Assembly: GCA_016212095.1 (NCBI GenBank)
Contig: JACRHH010000026.1
Coordinates: 1 to 54,192 of the forward strand
Direction: 5' to 3'
Source: Nitrospirota bacterium
GTDB taxonomy: Bacteria; Nitrospirota; Thermodesulfovibrionia; SZUA-242
DNA length: 54,192 nucleotides
Positions within the stretch are counted from its first letter, which is position 1. Every line of letters starts with the position of its first letter. Shown one piece after another: positions 34,944 to 41,661 of this stretch. A program made the translations under genes and the position numbers. The notes under the pieces were generated by a model. The model was not told the DNA's origin and ran no database searches. It saw nothing but the letters and a program-made list of their open reading frames with translations.

Positions 34944-35737
34944 CCCCCGTCGATAACCATGTTCGCTCCGGTCATGTACGACGACGCCCGCGACGCAAGA
35001 AAAAGCACCGCGCCGTTGTATTCGTCGGCGTTCGCCATGCGGCCAAGCGGCGTCTTCGCCGCGTAGTTTCGAAGAAACGTATCGTCCTGATTATTGAAAA
35101 CCCCGCCGAGCGTAAGCGTATTCACCCGAACATTCTTTTTCGCCCAATACGTTGCCAGATAGCGGGTGAGGTTGATGATTCCGGCCTTCGTCACCGAATA
35201 GCTCACCGGCTTGAAGAACGGCTTGTCCTTGTATTCGTAGATGCGCTGATCCGGCGAGAGCATACCGTAGATGCTTGATATGTTGATTATGCTTCCGCCG
35301 CCGGTTGCTGCCATGTTTCCGCCCACAACCTGACAGCAGAGAACCACGCCTTTTAAGTTCACGTCCAGCATCGCATCCAGCGACGCCTCCGGATATGTCT
35401 CGAACGGCCCGGTTTCCTGCAATGTTTCCAACTCCGAGGCGTTCGGCGGCGCGTCTATGGCGGCGTTGTTGACCAGAATCGACGGACTCCCGAACGCGCT
35501 GACCGTCTGCCGGAGCGCTTCTTCCAGCGAATCGCGGCGTGTAACATCAGCGCGTATCTGTATGAATCTGCCGGATGAAATATCCCGAACCGTTGATTTC
35601 GGGTTTTCGGGCCAGACATCCCATCCAGCTACCGACGCGCCGGCGGCAAGCAGCGCGCGGACGTACTGGCCGCCAAGCTGGCCGGACGATCCGGTGATGA
35701 TCGCTACGCTTCCTTCAAGATCGAACAGGTTATTCAT
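34928..35737 (-). CDS. Short-chain dehydrogenase/reductase
   Basis: 269 residues. The nucleotide-binding AIITGSSGQLGGQYVRALL is a slightly altered TGxxxGxG, followed by ILVNNAAID, the Ser in IINISSIYG and the catalytic YSVTKAG (Y-x-x-x-K). AAGGAGG sets the ATG at 35737. It probably reduces or oxidises a keto group on a sugar nucleotide in this pathway. It overlaps the GT41 gene by 8 bases. Confidence 0.88.
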   Translation of the reverse strand: MNNLFDLEGSVAIITGSSGQLGGQYVRALLAAGASVAGWDVWPENPKSTVRDISSGRFIQIRADVTRRDSLEEALRQTVSAFGSPSILVNNAAIDAPPNASELETLQETGPFETYPEASLDAMLDVNLKGVVLCCQVVGGNMAATGGGSIINISSIYGMLSPDQRIYEYKDKPFFKPVSYSVTKAGIINLTRYLATYWAKKNVRVNTLTLGGVFNNQDDTFLRNYAAKTPLGRMANADEYNGAVLFLASRASSYMTGANMVIDGGWSCW

Positions 35738-37553
35738 GCGCCTCCTTGCACCACTCTTTCCATGCCATCCGGTAAGCGTCTTCAAGCCGTTGCGCGAAGT
35801 CGGCGGCGTCGCAGAGCGGCGAAGTAGTCAGCATGTTCCGAAGCGACATGCGAAGATCGGCGCGAAAGTTTTCCTTCGAAGCAAGCTCCGCCGCGATGCT
35901 CACGTATTCGTCCTCGCTTTTGGCTATCAGGCCCGGAAGCCCCGCCGATGTTAGCGCGCTTGCGGAAAGCCGTCCGGCGCGGGTTTCTCCCCGGAGAGTG
36001 ACCACCGGAACCCCCATCCAGAGCGTCTCGCAGGTTGTGGCGTGTCCGCTCCACGGGGATGTGTCCAAGGCAATGTCTATCTCGTTGTAAATGTTCATGT
36101 ATCCGGAAATTTCATGCTGCGTCGCAGGAAGCTCGCTCCCCAGGTCAAGCCTTGCGGGAGGGATTCCATTGGCCGCGAACATTCCCTCGATACGTTTCAG
36201 AACGCTGCCGCGAAGGGTGTTTCTGAAGATCAGCATTCGCGAGCCCGGAACGGCCAGAAGCACGCGGCTCCAGAGGGCGATCACGCGGTCGTTTATCTTG
36301 GTGAGATCGTTCAGCGAGCCGAATGTGACGAATCCATTTTTCGATGACGGCGATGGGCCGGTGTCTGGCGCGAATTTGCCAGGCGCGGCTTGCTGCCATG
36401 GCCGGAAACACGCGAAACCGTCGTCAAGACGGATCAGCCGTTCGGTGAAAAGCGCGTCGGTTCCGGGCGGATTCAACACCGCGTCGGTAATCATCCAGTC
36501 CATCGAGTCAAGCCCGGTGGTGTTCGGGTAGCCAAGCCACGTTATCTGCACCGGCGCGGCGCGTTTCGCAAAAACCGGAAGGCGGTTGCCGGATGAATGC
36601 CCGGCAAGATCGACCAGAATGTCGATTTCATCCTCGCGAATCAGGTGGGCCGTTTCGGCGGACGAAAGCCCCGACGTTCTTCTCCACCGGCCCGCGGCCA
36701 GCCTGATTCCGGCTGTCACATCGTCTGGCCTGGCAACATCAGAGTAGCAGTAGCATTCAACCTCGCCTGCGTCGTGGTTTGCCATTACCGGCCCTATGAA
36801 CGACGCAACCGGATGCGAGCGGAAATCGGGCGAGATATATCCGACGCGAAGGCGCCGAAGTGGCGTCCGGTCGCGTGTCTTGAACAACTCCGCACATTCA
36901 GCTTTTGGCAGGCAATGCATCATGGTTCCCCATTTGCGGTGCTTTTCGGCTATCTTCTCGGCTGAAAGTCCGGGATGGAAATTGAGGGTGTAAAGGTAGT
37001 TGTCCCACGCCGGGCCGAAGCCGGGCTTGAGGTCGATGGCCTTGCGGAAAGAATCTATCGCTTCGTCGATCAGGCCCGCGTCCTTGAGCGCGTTGCCCAG
37101 ATTGGTGTGAAGCGACACCACCTCAGGGCGTTTGACAATCGCGGCCAGAAAGCAGGAAACCGCCTCATCCAGCATTCCGGCCTCGTGATGCCAGACGCCC
37201 AGATTGATCCGTGCCGGAATGAACTCCGGATCGGCCTTTATCGCGGCCCTGCACGCGGCCATGGCTTCGGAAAGCCGTCCCGAACCGGCAAGCGAAATGG
37301 CGAGGCTGTTCAGGTAGACCGGATTCTCCGCATCCTCCCTGAGCGCGCGGCCTATCAATTCCGCCGCGCCGGAATTATCGCCGCGAAGATGACGGATGAC
37401 TCCGAGCATATGAAGCGCCTCCGCAACAGGTTCCCGCTCAACGATGCCGTTGCAGAGCGCCTCGGCATCGGCATACGAACCGGCGTGAAAGAGCCGCCGG
37501 GCCTCGTCTATGCCGCCGCCTGTCCTGTTCATGACCGGAGAGCCGCCGCTCAT
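35730..37553 (-). CDS. TPR protein with GT41 (O-GlcNAc-transferase/SPINDLY-like) domain
   Basis: 607 residues. Residues about 15-200 are four to five TPRs (e.g. LHTNLGNALKDAGLIDEAID). Residues about 235-600 match GT41, with RVGYISPDFRSHPVASFIGP, DILVDLAGHSSGNRLPVFAKRAAPVQITWLGYPNTTG, and the sugar-nucleotide site around DIALDTSPWSGHATTCETLWMGVPVVTLRG. Members glycosylate proteins or other acceptors on hydroxyls. This hints that the sugar may end up on a protein. The ATG at 37553 overlaps the previous stop (ATGA). Confidence 0.88.
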   Translation of the reverse strand: MSGGSPVMNRTGGGIDEARRLFHAGSYADAEALCNGIVEREPVAEALHMLGVIRHLRGDNSGAAELIGRALREDAENPVYLNSLAISLAGSGRLSEAMAACRAAIKADPEFIPARINLGVWHHEAGMLDEAVSCFLAAIVKRPEVVSLHTNLGNALKDAGLIDEAIDSFRKAIDLKPGFGPAWDNYLYTLNFHPGLSAEKIAEKHRKWGTMMHCLPKAECAELFKTRDRTPLRRLRVGYISPDFRSHPVASFIGPVMANHDAGEVECYCYSDVARPDDVTAGIRLAAGRWRRTSGLSSAETAHLIREDEIDILVDLAGHSSGNRLPVFAKRAAPVQITWLGYPNTTGLDSMDWMITDAVLNPPGTDALFTERLIRLDDGFACFRPWQQAAPGKFAPDTGPSPSSKNGFVTFGSLNDLTKINDRVIALWSRVLLAVPGSRMLIFRNTLRGSVLKRIEGMFAANGIPPARLDLGSELPATQHEISGYMNIYNEIDIALDTSPWSGHATTCETLWMGVPVVTLRGETRAGRLSASALTSAGLPGLIAKSEDEYVSIAAELASKENFRADLRMSLRNMLTTSPLCDAADFAQRLEDAYRMAWKEWCKEAHE

Positions 37554-38254
37554 CCCGGCACGAGCAGCCGTTCCCTCAAGCGTTTCCATTCCAGAAACCT
37601 CCGCCGGTTTTCCTCCCAGCCGCTTCTAAGCTCGCCAAGACCCCAGTGGTAGAATTCGATGCCGTCAAACGTCCGGTTGACATAGCCCCGGCGCGAGGCT
37701 TCCCAGGTTATCGAGATGTCGTAGAAATCCCAGCCTCCAAACGATGATTCGTCCCACCTCAGCTCATCGAGCAGCGACCGTCTGCAGAACAGTATCACGC
37801 CGTCCAGAACTTCCACCGGGCCGAACGGGCCATAGATGTTCCGCCACCTGACAACGCCCTGCTTCTCGCGTTTCTGATGCCCCGCCGCGCCGGACAGCAA
37901 CAACTCGGCGGGCTCGTTTCCGTGATCCCACCAGCAGGCATTCTCCGGCAGCTTTATTGCTCCGGCGGCGCCGACAAATCCGGTTTCAGGATCGTCGAGC
38001 AACAGCTCCAGCCGTTCCACGTCGATGCCGGCAACGTCCAGATCCTCATGCGCGAAACAGACGTAATCGCTTCCGGATGAAAGTTCGATTCCCCTGTTGT
38101 AGGCGGCAAAGATGGATTCGGCGCCCTCGATGAATACAGGAGCGGCGGCGCTGCCAAAGCATTTTCCAATCCACCGCTCTGTGTTCATTCCAAGCGCGTC
38201 GTTTCTGGATGAGACAACAACGCTCCATCTAATGGCATTGTTTTCCCGGCTCAT
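37550..38254 (-). CDS. Glycosyltransferase-like protein (GT2-related)
   Basis: 234 residues. It starts RWSVVVSSRNDALGMNTERW. Then ESIFAAYNRGIELSSGSDYVCFAHEDLDV is the GT2-like donor site with H-E-D in place of DXD, and EVLDGVILFCRRSLLDELRWDESSFGGWDFYDIS gives the acceptor helix. It has the shortened form of Glyco_tranf_2_5-type proteins. ATGA overlaps at both ends put it in the operon. Confidence 0.75.
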   Translation of the reverse strand: MSRENNAIRWSVVVSSRNDALGMNTERWIGKCFGSAAAPVFIEGAESIFAAYNRGIELSSGSDYVCFAHEDLDVAGIDVERLELLLDDPETGFVGAAGAIKLPENACWWDHGNEPAELLLSGAAGHQKREKQGVVRWRNIYGPFGPVEVLDGVILFCRRSLLDELRWDESSFGGWDFYDISITWEASRRGYVNRTFDGIEFYHWGLGELRSGWEENRRRFLEWKRLRERLLVPG

Positions 38255-38748
38255 CGCATACCCTTTCCGGCGGCAACTATCATGTCGCAGAACTCGCGGA
38301 CAGCGCCGTATCCACCCTTGCGCATTGTCACATGCCGCGAAACGCGGATCACCTCAGGGTATGCGTCAGCCACGCACGCGGGAAGCCCGACGATTTCAAG
38401 GCACTCGATGTCGTTAATGTCGTTGCCAAGGTACGCAATCTTGTCCAGCGGTATGCCAAGCTTGCCTGTCTCCTCCATCAGGACAACAGCCTTGTTGTCG
38501 CAGCCCTGAATGCACGGCAGCCTGAGTTTGGCGCAGCGGGCCGACACCACCGGATTCACCTCCTTCGAGATGACCATCATCTGCAAACCGGCCTTTCGCG
38601 CCGCCTCAAGCCCCATGCCGTCGGCGCGCGAGCAGACCACGCCCTCGGTTCCATCCTGAAGCACGATCACGCGGTTGTCGGTGAACACGCCGTCGAAATC
38701 AAAGACGATCAGTTCGATCTGCCGGGCGATTTCGGGGATGTCTTTCAT
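38251..38748 (-). CDS. KdsC-type HAD phosphatase
   Basis: 165 residues of cap-less HAD fold. IELIVFDFDGVFTDNRV is motif I (D-x-D), MVISKE motif II, KAVVLME the Lys motif and IAYLGNDINDIECLE motif IV. KdsC-like enzymes remove the phosphate from KDO-8-P, and close relatives act on KDN-9-P or sit fused to NeuA. Its place right after the NeuB-type gene suggests a nonulosonate-phosphate substrate. The start lies 5 bases after the neuB stop. Confidence 0.85.
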   Translation of the reverse strand: MKDIPEIARQIELIVFDFDGVFTDNRVIVLQDGTEGVVCSRADGMGLEAARKAGLQMMVISKEVNPVVSARCAKLRLPCIQGCDNKAVVLMEETGKLGIPLDKIAYLGNDINDIECLEIVGLPACVADAYPEVIRVSRHVTMRKGGYGAVREFCDMIVAAGKGMR

Positions 38749-38753
38749 TGCCC

Positions 38754-39800
38754 CTACGCCAACACTTCCGGCGCAAACTGCTTGTCCTCGGCCAGATCGG
38801 CCTTCATCGTTTTTCCAACAATGTCGTTGAACATGTACGGCGGCATTCCGCCGTCCGGCGACTTGATCGCGATGTCGTCGGCTGTGATGACGGTTCCGGC
38901 CTGAAGATTGCGCGCGGCATACAGGCTCTTTCCCATCTTGTTGCGGGCGTCGCGCTCGAATTTCTTCACTATCTTTGTTCCGTCGCCCAGAGCCTTGTCC
39001 ACGCGGCGAAGATCGCGGATAACCTTGTAAAGCCCGGTTGGCTCAAGCGAAAACCTGTGATCGGTTCCCTTCCATGCCCGGTTCAGCGTGAAATGCTTCT
39101 CCACCACCACCGCGCCCAGCATGTAGGCAACCACCGGGGCCAGAATGCCGTAGTCGTGACCCGAAAATCCGATCAGGGCAGCCGGGAACTCTTTCCGCAT
39201 GGTGTCTATGAATTTCAGGTTCAGGTCTTCGTACTCGGCGGGATAGGCGGCTGTGCAGTGCAGAAGGCAGAGCTGGTTGTTATGCTTCAGCACAGCCTCG
39301 TAGGCCATGCGGATTTCATCCATCGAGGCCGCGCCGGTTGATACGAACATTGGTTTGCCGAATTTGGCGATGTACTCAAGAAGCGGCGTGTTTGTGAGGT
39401 CGCCGGAGGCTATCTTGTATGAGCCGATGCCGAGCTTTTCCAGAAAGTCGGCGCTTTTGAAGTCGAAGGCTGTACACATGAACTCCACGTCGTTTTCGTC
39501 GGCGCATTTTTTCAGCTCGACGTACTCGTCCCAGCCGAATTCGAGAAACTCGCGGTGCTCGCCGTATGTCTCGCCGTAGCTGTTCTCGTTGTCGTAAGGC
39601 TTGTAGTACATCGCCTTGGTGAACATGCTCTTGTTGTCGCGCTTCTGGAACTTTACGGCGTCAACGCCCATTCCGGCGGCGGTTTTTATCATCTTGAGGG
39701 CGGTCTTCAGGTCTCCCTGATGGTTGTTTCCGATCTCCGCGATGATGTAGCACGGCCCGCCTTCAGTCACCCTGCTCCTGCCGAAAGTAATCGTCTTCAT
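38754..39800 (-). CDS. neuB: NeuB-family nonulosonate synthase
   Basis: 348 residues. The TIM barrel shows CYIIAEIGNNHQGDLKTAL, VDAVKFQKRDN, MCTAFDFKSADFLEKLGIGSYKIASGDL, MFVSTGAASMDEI, LLHCTAAYP and VVEKHFTLNRAWKGTDHRFSLEP, the PEP/metal sites of the family. The C-terminal SAF (antifreeze-like) domain is at about 285-348. It condenses phosphoenolpyruvate with a six-carbon mannose derivative. AGGAGG 6 bases before the ATG at 39800 sets the start, 63 bases downstream of the longest frame. It is the first gene of the 22.5-kb operon. Confidence 0.9.
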   Translation of the reverse strand: MKTITFGRSRVTEGGPCYIIAEIGNNHQGDLKTALKMIKTAAGMGVDAVKFQKRDNKSMFTKAMYYKPYDNENSYGETYGEHREFLEFGWDEYVELKKCADENDVEFMCTAFDFKSADFLEKLGIGSYKIASGDLTNTPLLEYIAKFGKPMFVSTGAASMDEIRMAYEAVLKHNNQLCLLHCTAAYPAEYEDLNLKFIDTMRKEFPAALIGFSGHDYGILAPVVAYMLGAVVVEKHFTLNRAWKGTDHRFSLEPTGLYKVIRDLRRVDKALGDGTKIVKKFERDARNKMGKSLYAARNLQAGTVITADDIAIKSPDGGMPPYMFNDIVGKTMKADLAEDKQFAPEVLA

Positions 39801-40189
39801 CTGCGCCTCCTGAGGTTCCATTTTTCCTGGCAACGTCAAACGGTTGACTCGGCGGAAGCCCAAGTTCAGGCCGCCGCCAATGTAATAACGTTCCTACACC
39901 ATGTATTAACGGCCCGAATCAGCCAAATTCCAGTCCTGGCTGGCGCATGATGCTGTAAGGTTATTGACGCCAACATTCATTGCAATGTGTTGTTTAGCAA
40001 AAGAAGTGCCATATGATGCGGGGAACGATTTACGACGTGTAACGGCCTGGAAACCGGCAAATAATTCCGGCGTGTGGTCAGGATCTGCCGCAGACAGGGC
40101 GGGTGCGGAAAAGACAATGGATCGTTACGCTCTGCCGGGTTTTGCAAAACCGGCTGCGGCTTGATGATTTCTGCGAACCGCCTGTTTCG
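39801..40189. other. Intergenic region upstream of the glycan operon
   Basis: It holds the neuB ribosome binding site and, somewhere within it, presumably the operon promoter, but no convincing -35/-10 pair stands out. Short frames on both strands here have no recognisable protein features, and I see no gene. Confidence 0.4.
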
Positions 40190-40269
40190 GGCTAACATAA
40201 AGGTGAGGGGCGCGCCGAAGGCGCGTCCCGGCGACCGGAGAGGGAGCGGACTTGAGCGTTGGGTTAGGC
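40190..40269 (-). repeat. attC-like recombination site 3
   Basis: On the minus strand the 80 bases start GCCTAACCCAACGCTCAAGT and end TTTATGTTAGCC. The outer boxes fit the attC plan RYYYAAC...GTTRRRY with one mismatch, and a GGGACGCGCC/GGCGCGCCCC hairpin fills the centre. The antitoxin gene's last bases lie in its 5' box, as is usual for cassette genes ending in attC. Confidence 0.5.
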
Positions 40270-40524
40270 TGCACGCGCAAGTGGAACCTCCCAGCCGGGA
40301 AATACGAGCACAGCAGGATGGCACTGGAGAGCACGAGCAAAAACCTTTGCGCGCTCGACACCCAAATTTACTCTACCGTTTTCAATGGCTGAGATAGTGG
40401 CTTGAGGGATACCCGTAAGTTCGGAAAGCTGGCTTTGGCTCAACTCCTGGAGTTCACGCAAAATGCGAACTGACTCTCCCACCGAGACTTCAACTCGTTT
40501 CTTTGCGGGACGAAACTCTTTCAT
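40264..40524 (-). CDS. XRE-type HTH antitoxin (HigA-like)
   Basis: 86 residues. The helix-turn-helix domain spans about 18-75 (VRILRELQELSQSQLSELTG then IPQATISAIENGRVNLGVERA). The pair toxin-then-antitoxin on one transcript is the HigBA order. Its Shine-Dalgarno AGGAGG lies in the last codons of the toxin gene, 1 base separates the toxin stop from this ATG, and the stop falls in an attC-like box. Confidence 0.88.
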   Translation of the reverse strand: MKEFRPAKKRVEVSVGESVRILRELQELSQSQLSELTGIPQATISAIENGRVNLGVERAKVFARALQCHPAVLVFPGWEVPLARAA

Positions 40525-40525
40525 A

Positions 40526-40810
40526 TCATGGCCTCCTGTAATCGTGGGCGGTTACTTGAACAACTTGAATCAGCAATACATTGGCAACAATGCGGTAAAT
40601 CACCCGCCACTGGAGCCCTAGCCAGGAAGAACGATGGCCTTTCCATTCACCTGACAGCGCCTCGTCGTGAAATCCCTTGATAAGGCGCAATCCCTGCGGC
40701 CCCGATATTCTGGCAATGTCTTTCCACTTCTCGTAACGTTTCAGAACTTCAACAGGAACGGAGCCGGAAAGCTGTTTGTCAACGCGGCGGTGTTCTTCGA
40801 TTTCCCACAT
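40526..40810 (-). CDS. RelE/HigB-superfamily toxin
   Basis: 94 residues. IEEHRRVDKQLSGSVPVEVLKRYEKWKDIA is the N-terminal helical part and GEWKGHRSSWLGLQWRVIYRIVANVLLIQVVQVTAHDYRR the catalytic strands with the family's L-G-x-x-W-R-V-x-Y-R and C-terminal H-x-Y. It is probably an mRNA-cleaving toxin. It sits first in a two-gene cassette with its own promoter. Confidence 0.85.
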   Translation of the reverse strand: MWEIEEHRRVDKQLSGSVPVEVLKRYEKWKDIARISGPQGLRLIKGFHDEALSGEWKGHRSSWLGLQWRVIYRIVANVLLIQVVQVTAHDYRRP

Positions 40811-40815
40811 GCCAC

Positions 40816-40845
40816 ATTATGGCCATATCATAAATGGTATGTCAA
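40816..40845 (-). promoter_or_regulatory. Promoter of the HigBA-like module
   Basis: On the minus strand TTGACA (40845-40840), an 18-base spacer and CATAAT (40821-40816), ending 6 bases before the toxin ATG. The spacer contains an imperfect dyad (CCATTTATGATATGG), a plausible operator for antitoxin autoregulation. Confidence 0.65.
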
Positions 40846-40866
40846 GGGCGACGATTCTTGGGTGGG

Positions 40867-40917
40867 GCCTAACGTGGAGCTAACCGGCGTTGCGCTTTTG
40901 CGGTGTCCGGGTTGAAC
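40867..40917 (-). repeat. attC-like recombination site 2
   Basis: On the minus strand it begins GTTCAACCCGG and ends CCACGTTAGGC. Both outer boxes fit attC (RYYYAAC and GTTRRRY). At 51 bp it is slightly shorter than typical sites. The preceding antitoxin gene ends inside it at 40880. Confidence 0.5.
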
Positions 40918-41203
40918 GTCGGGGCTGGCTGGTTTGCGGCTCCACAAGACGCCCCGTGACGTACTTGTGAAGGACGCTGGACATCAGTGTTTGATAAGGG
41001 ATTGCTTCTTCTGCGGCCTTGGCCTGAATGTCATCAAGATCGCGGGAAGAGATGCGAATATTAACCCGCTTGTCTTTAGCCAGAGATGCGGAAGCCATTG
41101 CAGCAAAGCGTGCAATTTCACTGTTGCCCTTTGGAGAGGGTTGCCATTCTCCTCTTTCAAAGGAAGCCAGAATTTCTTCCTCAAGTTTTCTTTCTTTGTC
41201 CAT
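40880..41203 (-). CDS. BrnA/CopG-like antitoxin
   Basis: 107 residues. KRVNIRISSRDLDDIQAKAAEEAIPYQTLMSSVLHKYVTGRL is a ribbon-helix-helix/BrnA-type C-terminal DNA-binding domain. The N-terminal part (ILASFERGEWQPSP) is the usual toxin-binding arm of this group. The ATG at 41203 is chosen for the GAGGAG 7 bases before it and lies 1 base past the toxin stop. The last 20 residues are encoded in the attC-like site and are likely non-conserved. Confidence 0.8.
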   Translation of the reverse strand: MDKERKLEEEILASFERGEWQPSPKGNSEIARFAAMASASLAKDKRVNIRISSRDLDDIQAKAAEEAIPYQTLMSSVLHKYVTGRLVEPQTSQPRRSTRTPQKRNAG

Positions 41204-41204
41204 T

Positions 41205-41483
41205 TCAACGCTCCTCATCAAGGTAGATGCGAGTAGCTTTCCTGCTCGGTATGATTGTTTTCAGGAAGACTTCTTGCTTCGTCTCCACAAACGGCACCAG
41301 ATAGGCGTAGCCACGAATACGAACCACAAACATGCGTTGGTTCGGATATTGATCTGTGTTTGGATGATCCAGCACTACAAGAAGTCCGCCATTCGACATG
41401 GCCGACAACACCTCCTCAAAAGATACACCTCGCTCTGCTTTGAGGCGGATATTTTTCTCGGTATTCCAGCTCACAGGCTTCAT
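41205..41483 (-). CDS. BrnT-like toxin
   Basis: 92 residues. VSWNTEKNIRLKAERGVSFEEVLSAM is the BrnT N-terminal pattern (W-x-x-x-K-N...R-G-V-S-F-E-E), followed by HPNTDQYPNQRMFVVRIRGYAYLVPFVE and TIIPSRKATRIY, the RelE-like strands. BrnT proteins are RNase-type toxins neutralised by BrnA. It is the first gene of a two-gene unit with promoter and flanking attC-like sites. Confidence 0.85.
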   Translation of the reverse strand: MKPVSWNTEKNIRLKAERGVSFEEVLSAMSNGGLLVVLDHPNTDQYPNQRMFVVRIRGYAYLVPFVETKQEVFLKTIIPSRKATRIYLDEER

Positions 41484-41490
41484 GCGGTGA

Positions 41491-41520
41491 ATAATACACC
41501 TGTGTGCCTTATGGCATCAA
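41491..41520 (-). promoter_or_regulatory. Promoter of the BrnT/BrnA-like module
   Basis: TTGATG (41520-41515), an 18-base spacer and TATTAT (41496-41491), ending 7 bases before the toxin ATG. The -10 is embedded in GGTGTATTATTCACC, a dyad that could be the operator. Confidence 0.6.
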
Positions 41521-41523
41521 GTG

Positions 41524-41613
41524 GCCTAACGCCAAGCCTGATCCGAGCCCGCCGAGGACTTCAGGGAAAAGCAACAGGCGTGGTCGGGCGTCGGCTCGAT
41601 GCTTTTGTTATCC
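41524..41613 (-). repeat. attC-like recombination site 1
   Basis: On the minus strand the 90 bases start GGATAACAAAAGCATCGAGCC and end GATCAGGCTTGGCGTTAGGC (each within 21 bases of an end). The right box GTTAGGC is canonical, and inner arms CATCGAGCC and GGCTCGGAT pair with one bulge, as in attC L boxes. It lies 49 bases after the AIPR gene's stop and 4 bases before the next promoter. Confidence 0.6.
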
Positions 41614-41661
41614 CTTTTGTAATAATCCTTGCCGCATAGCGGCCCACCGTGCATAGTTCTC

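Noticed and set aside
39964-40361. Short open frames between the glycan operon and the HigA-like gene
   Set aside because: No recognisable composition, start signals or family features; part lies in an attC-like site.
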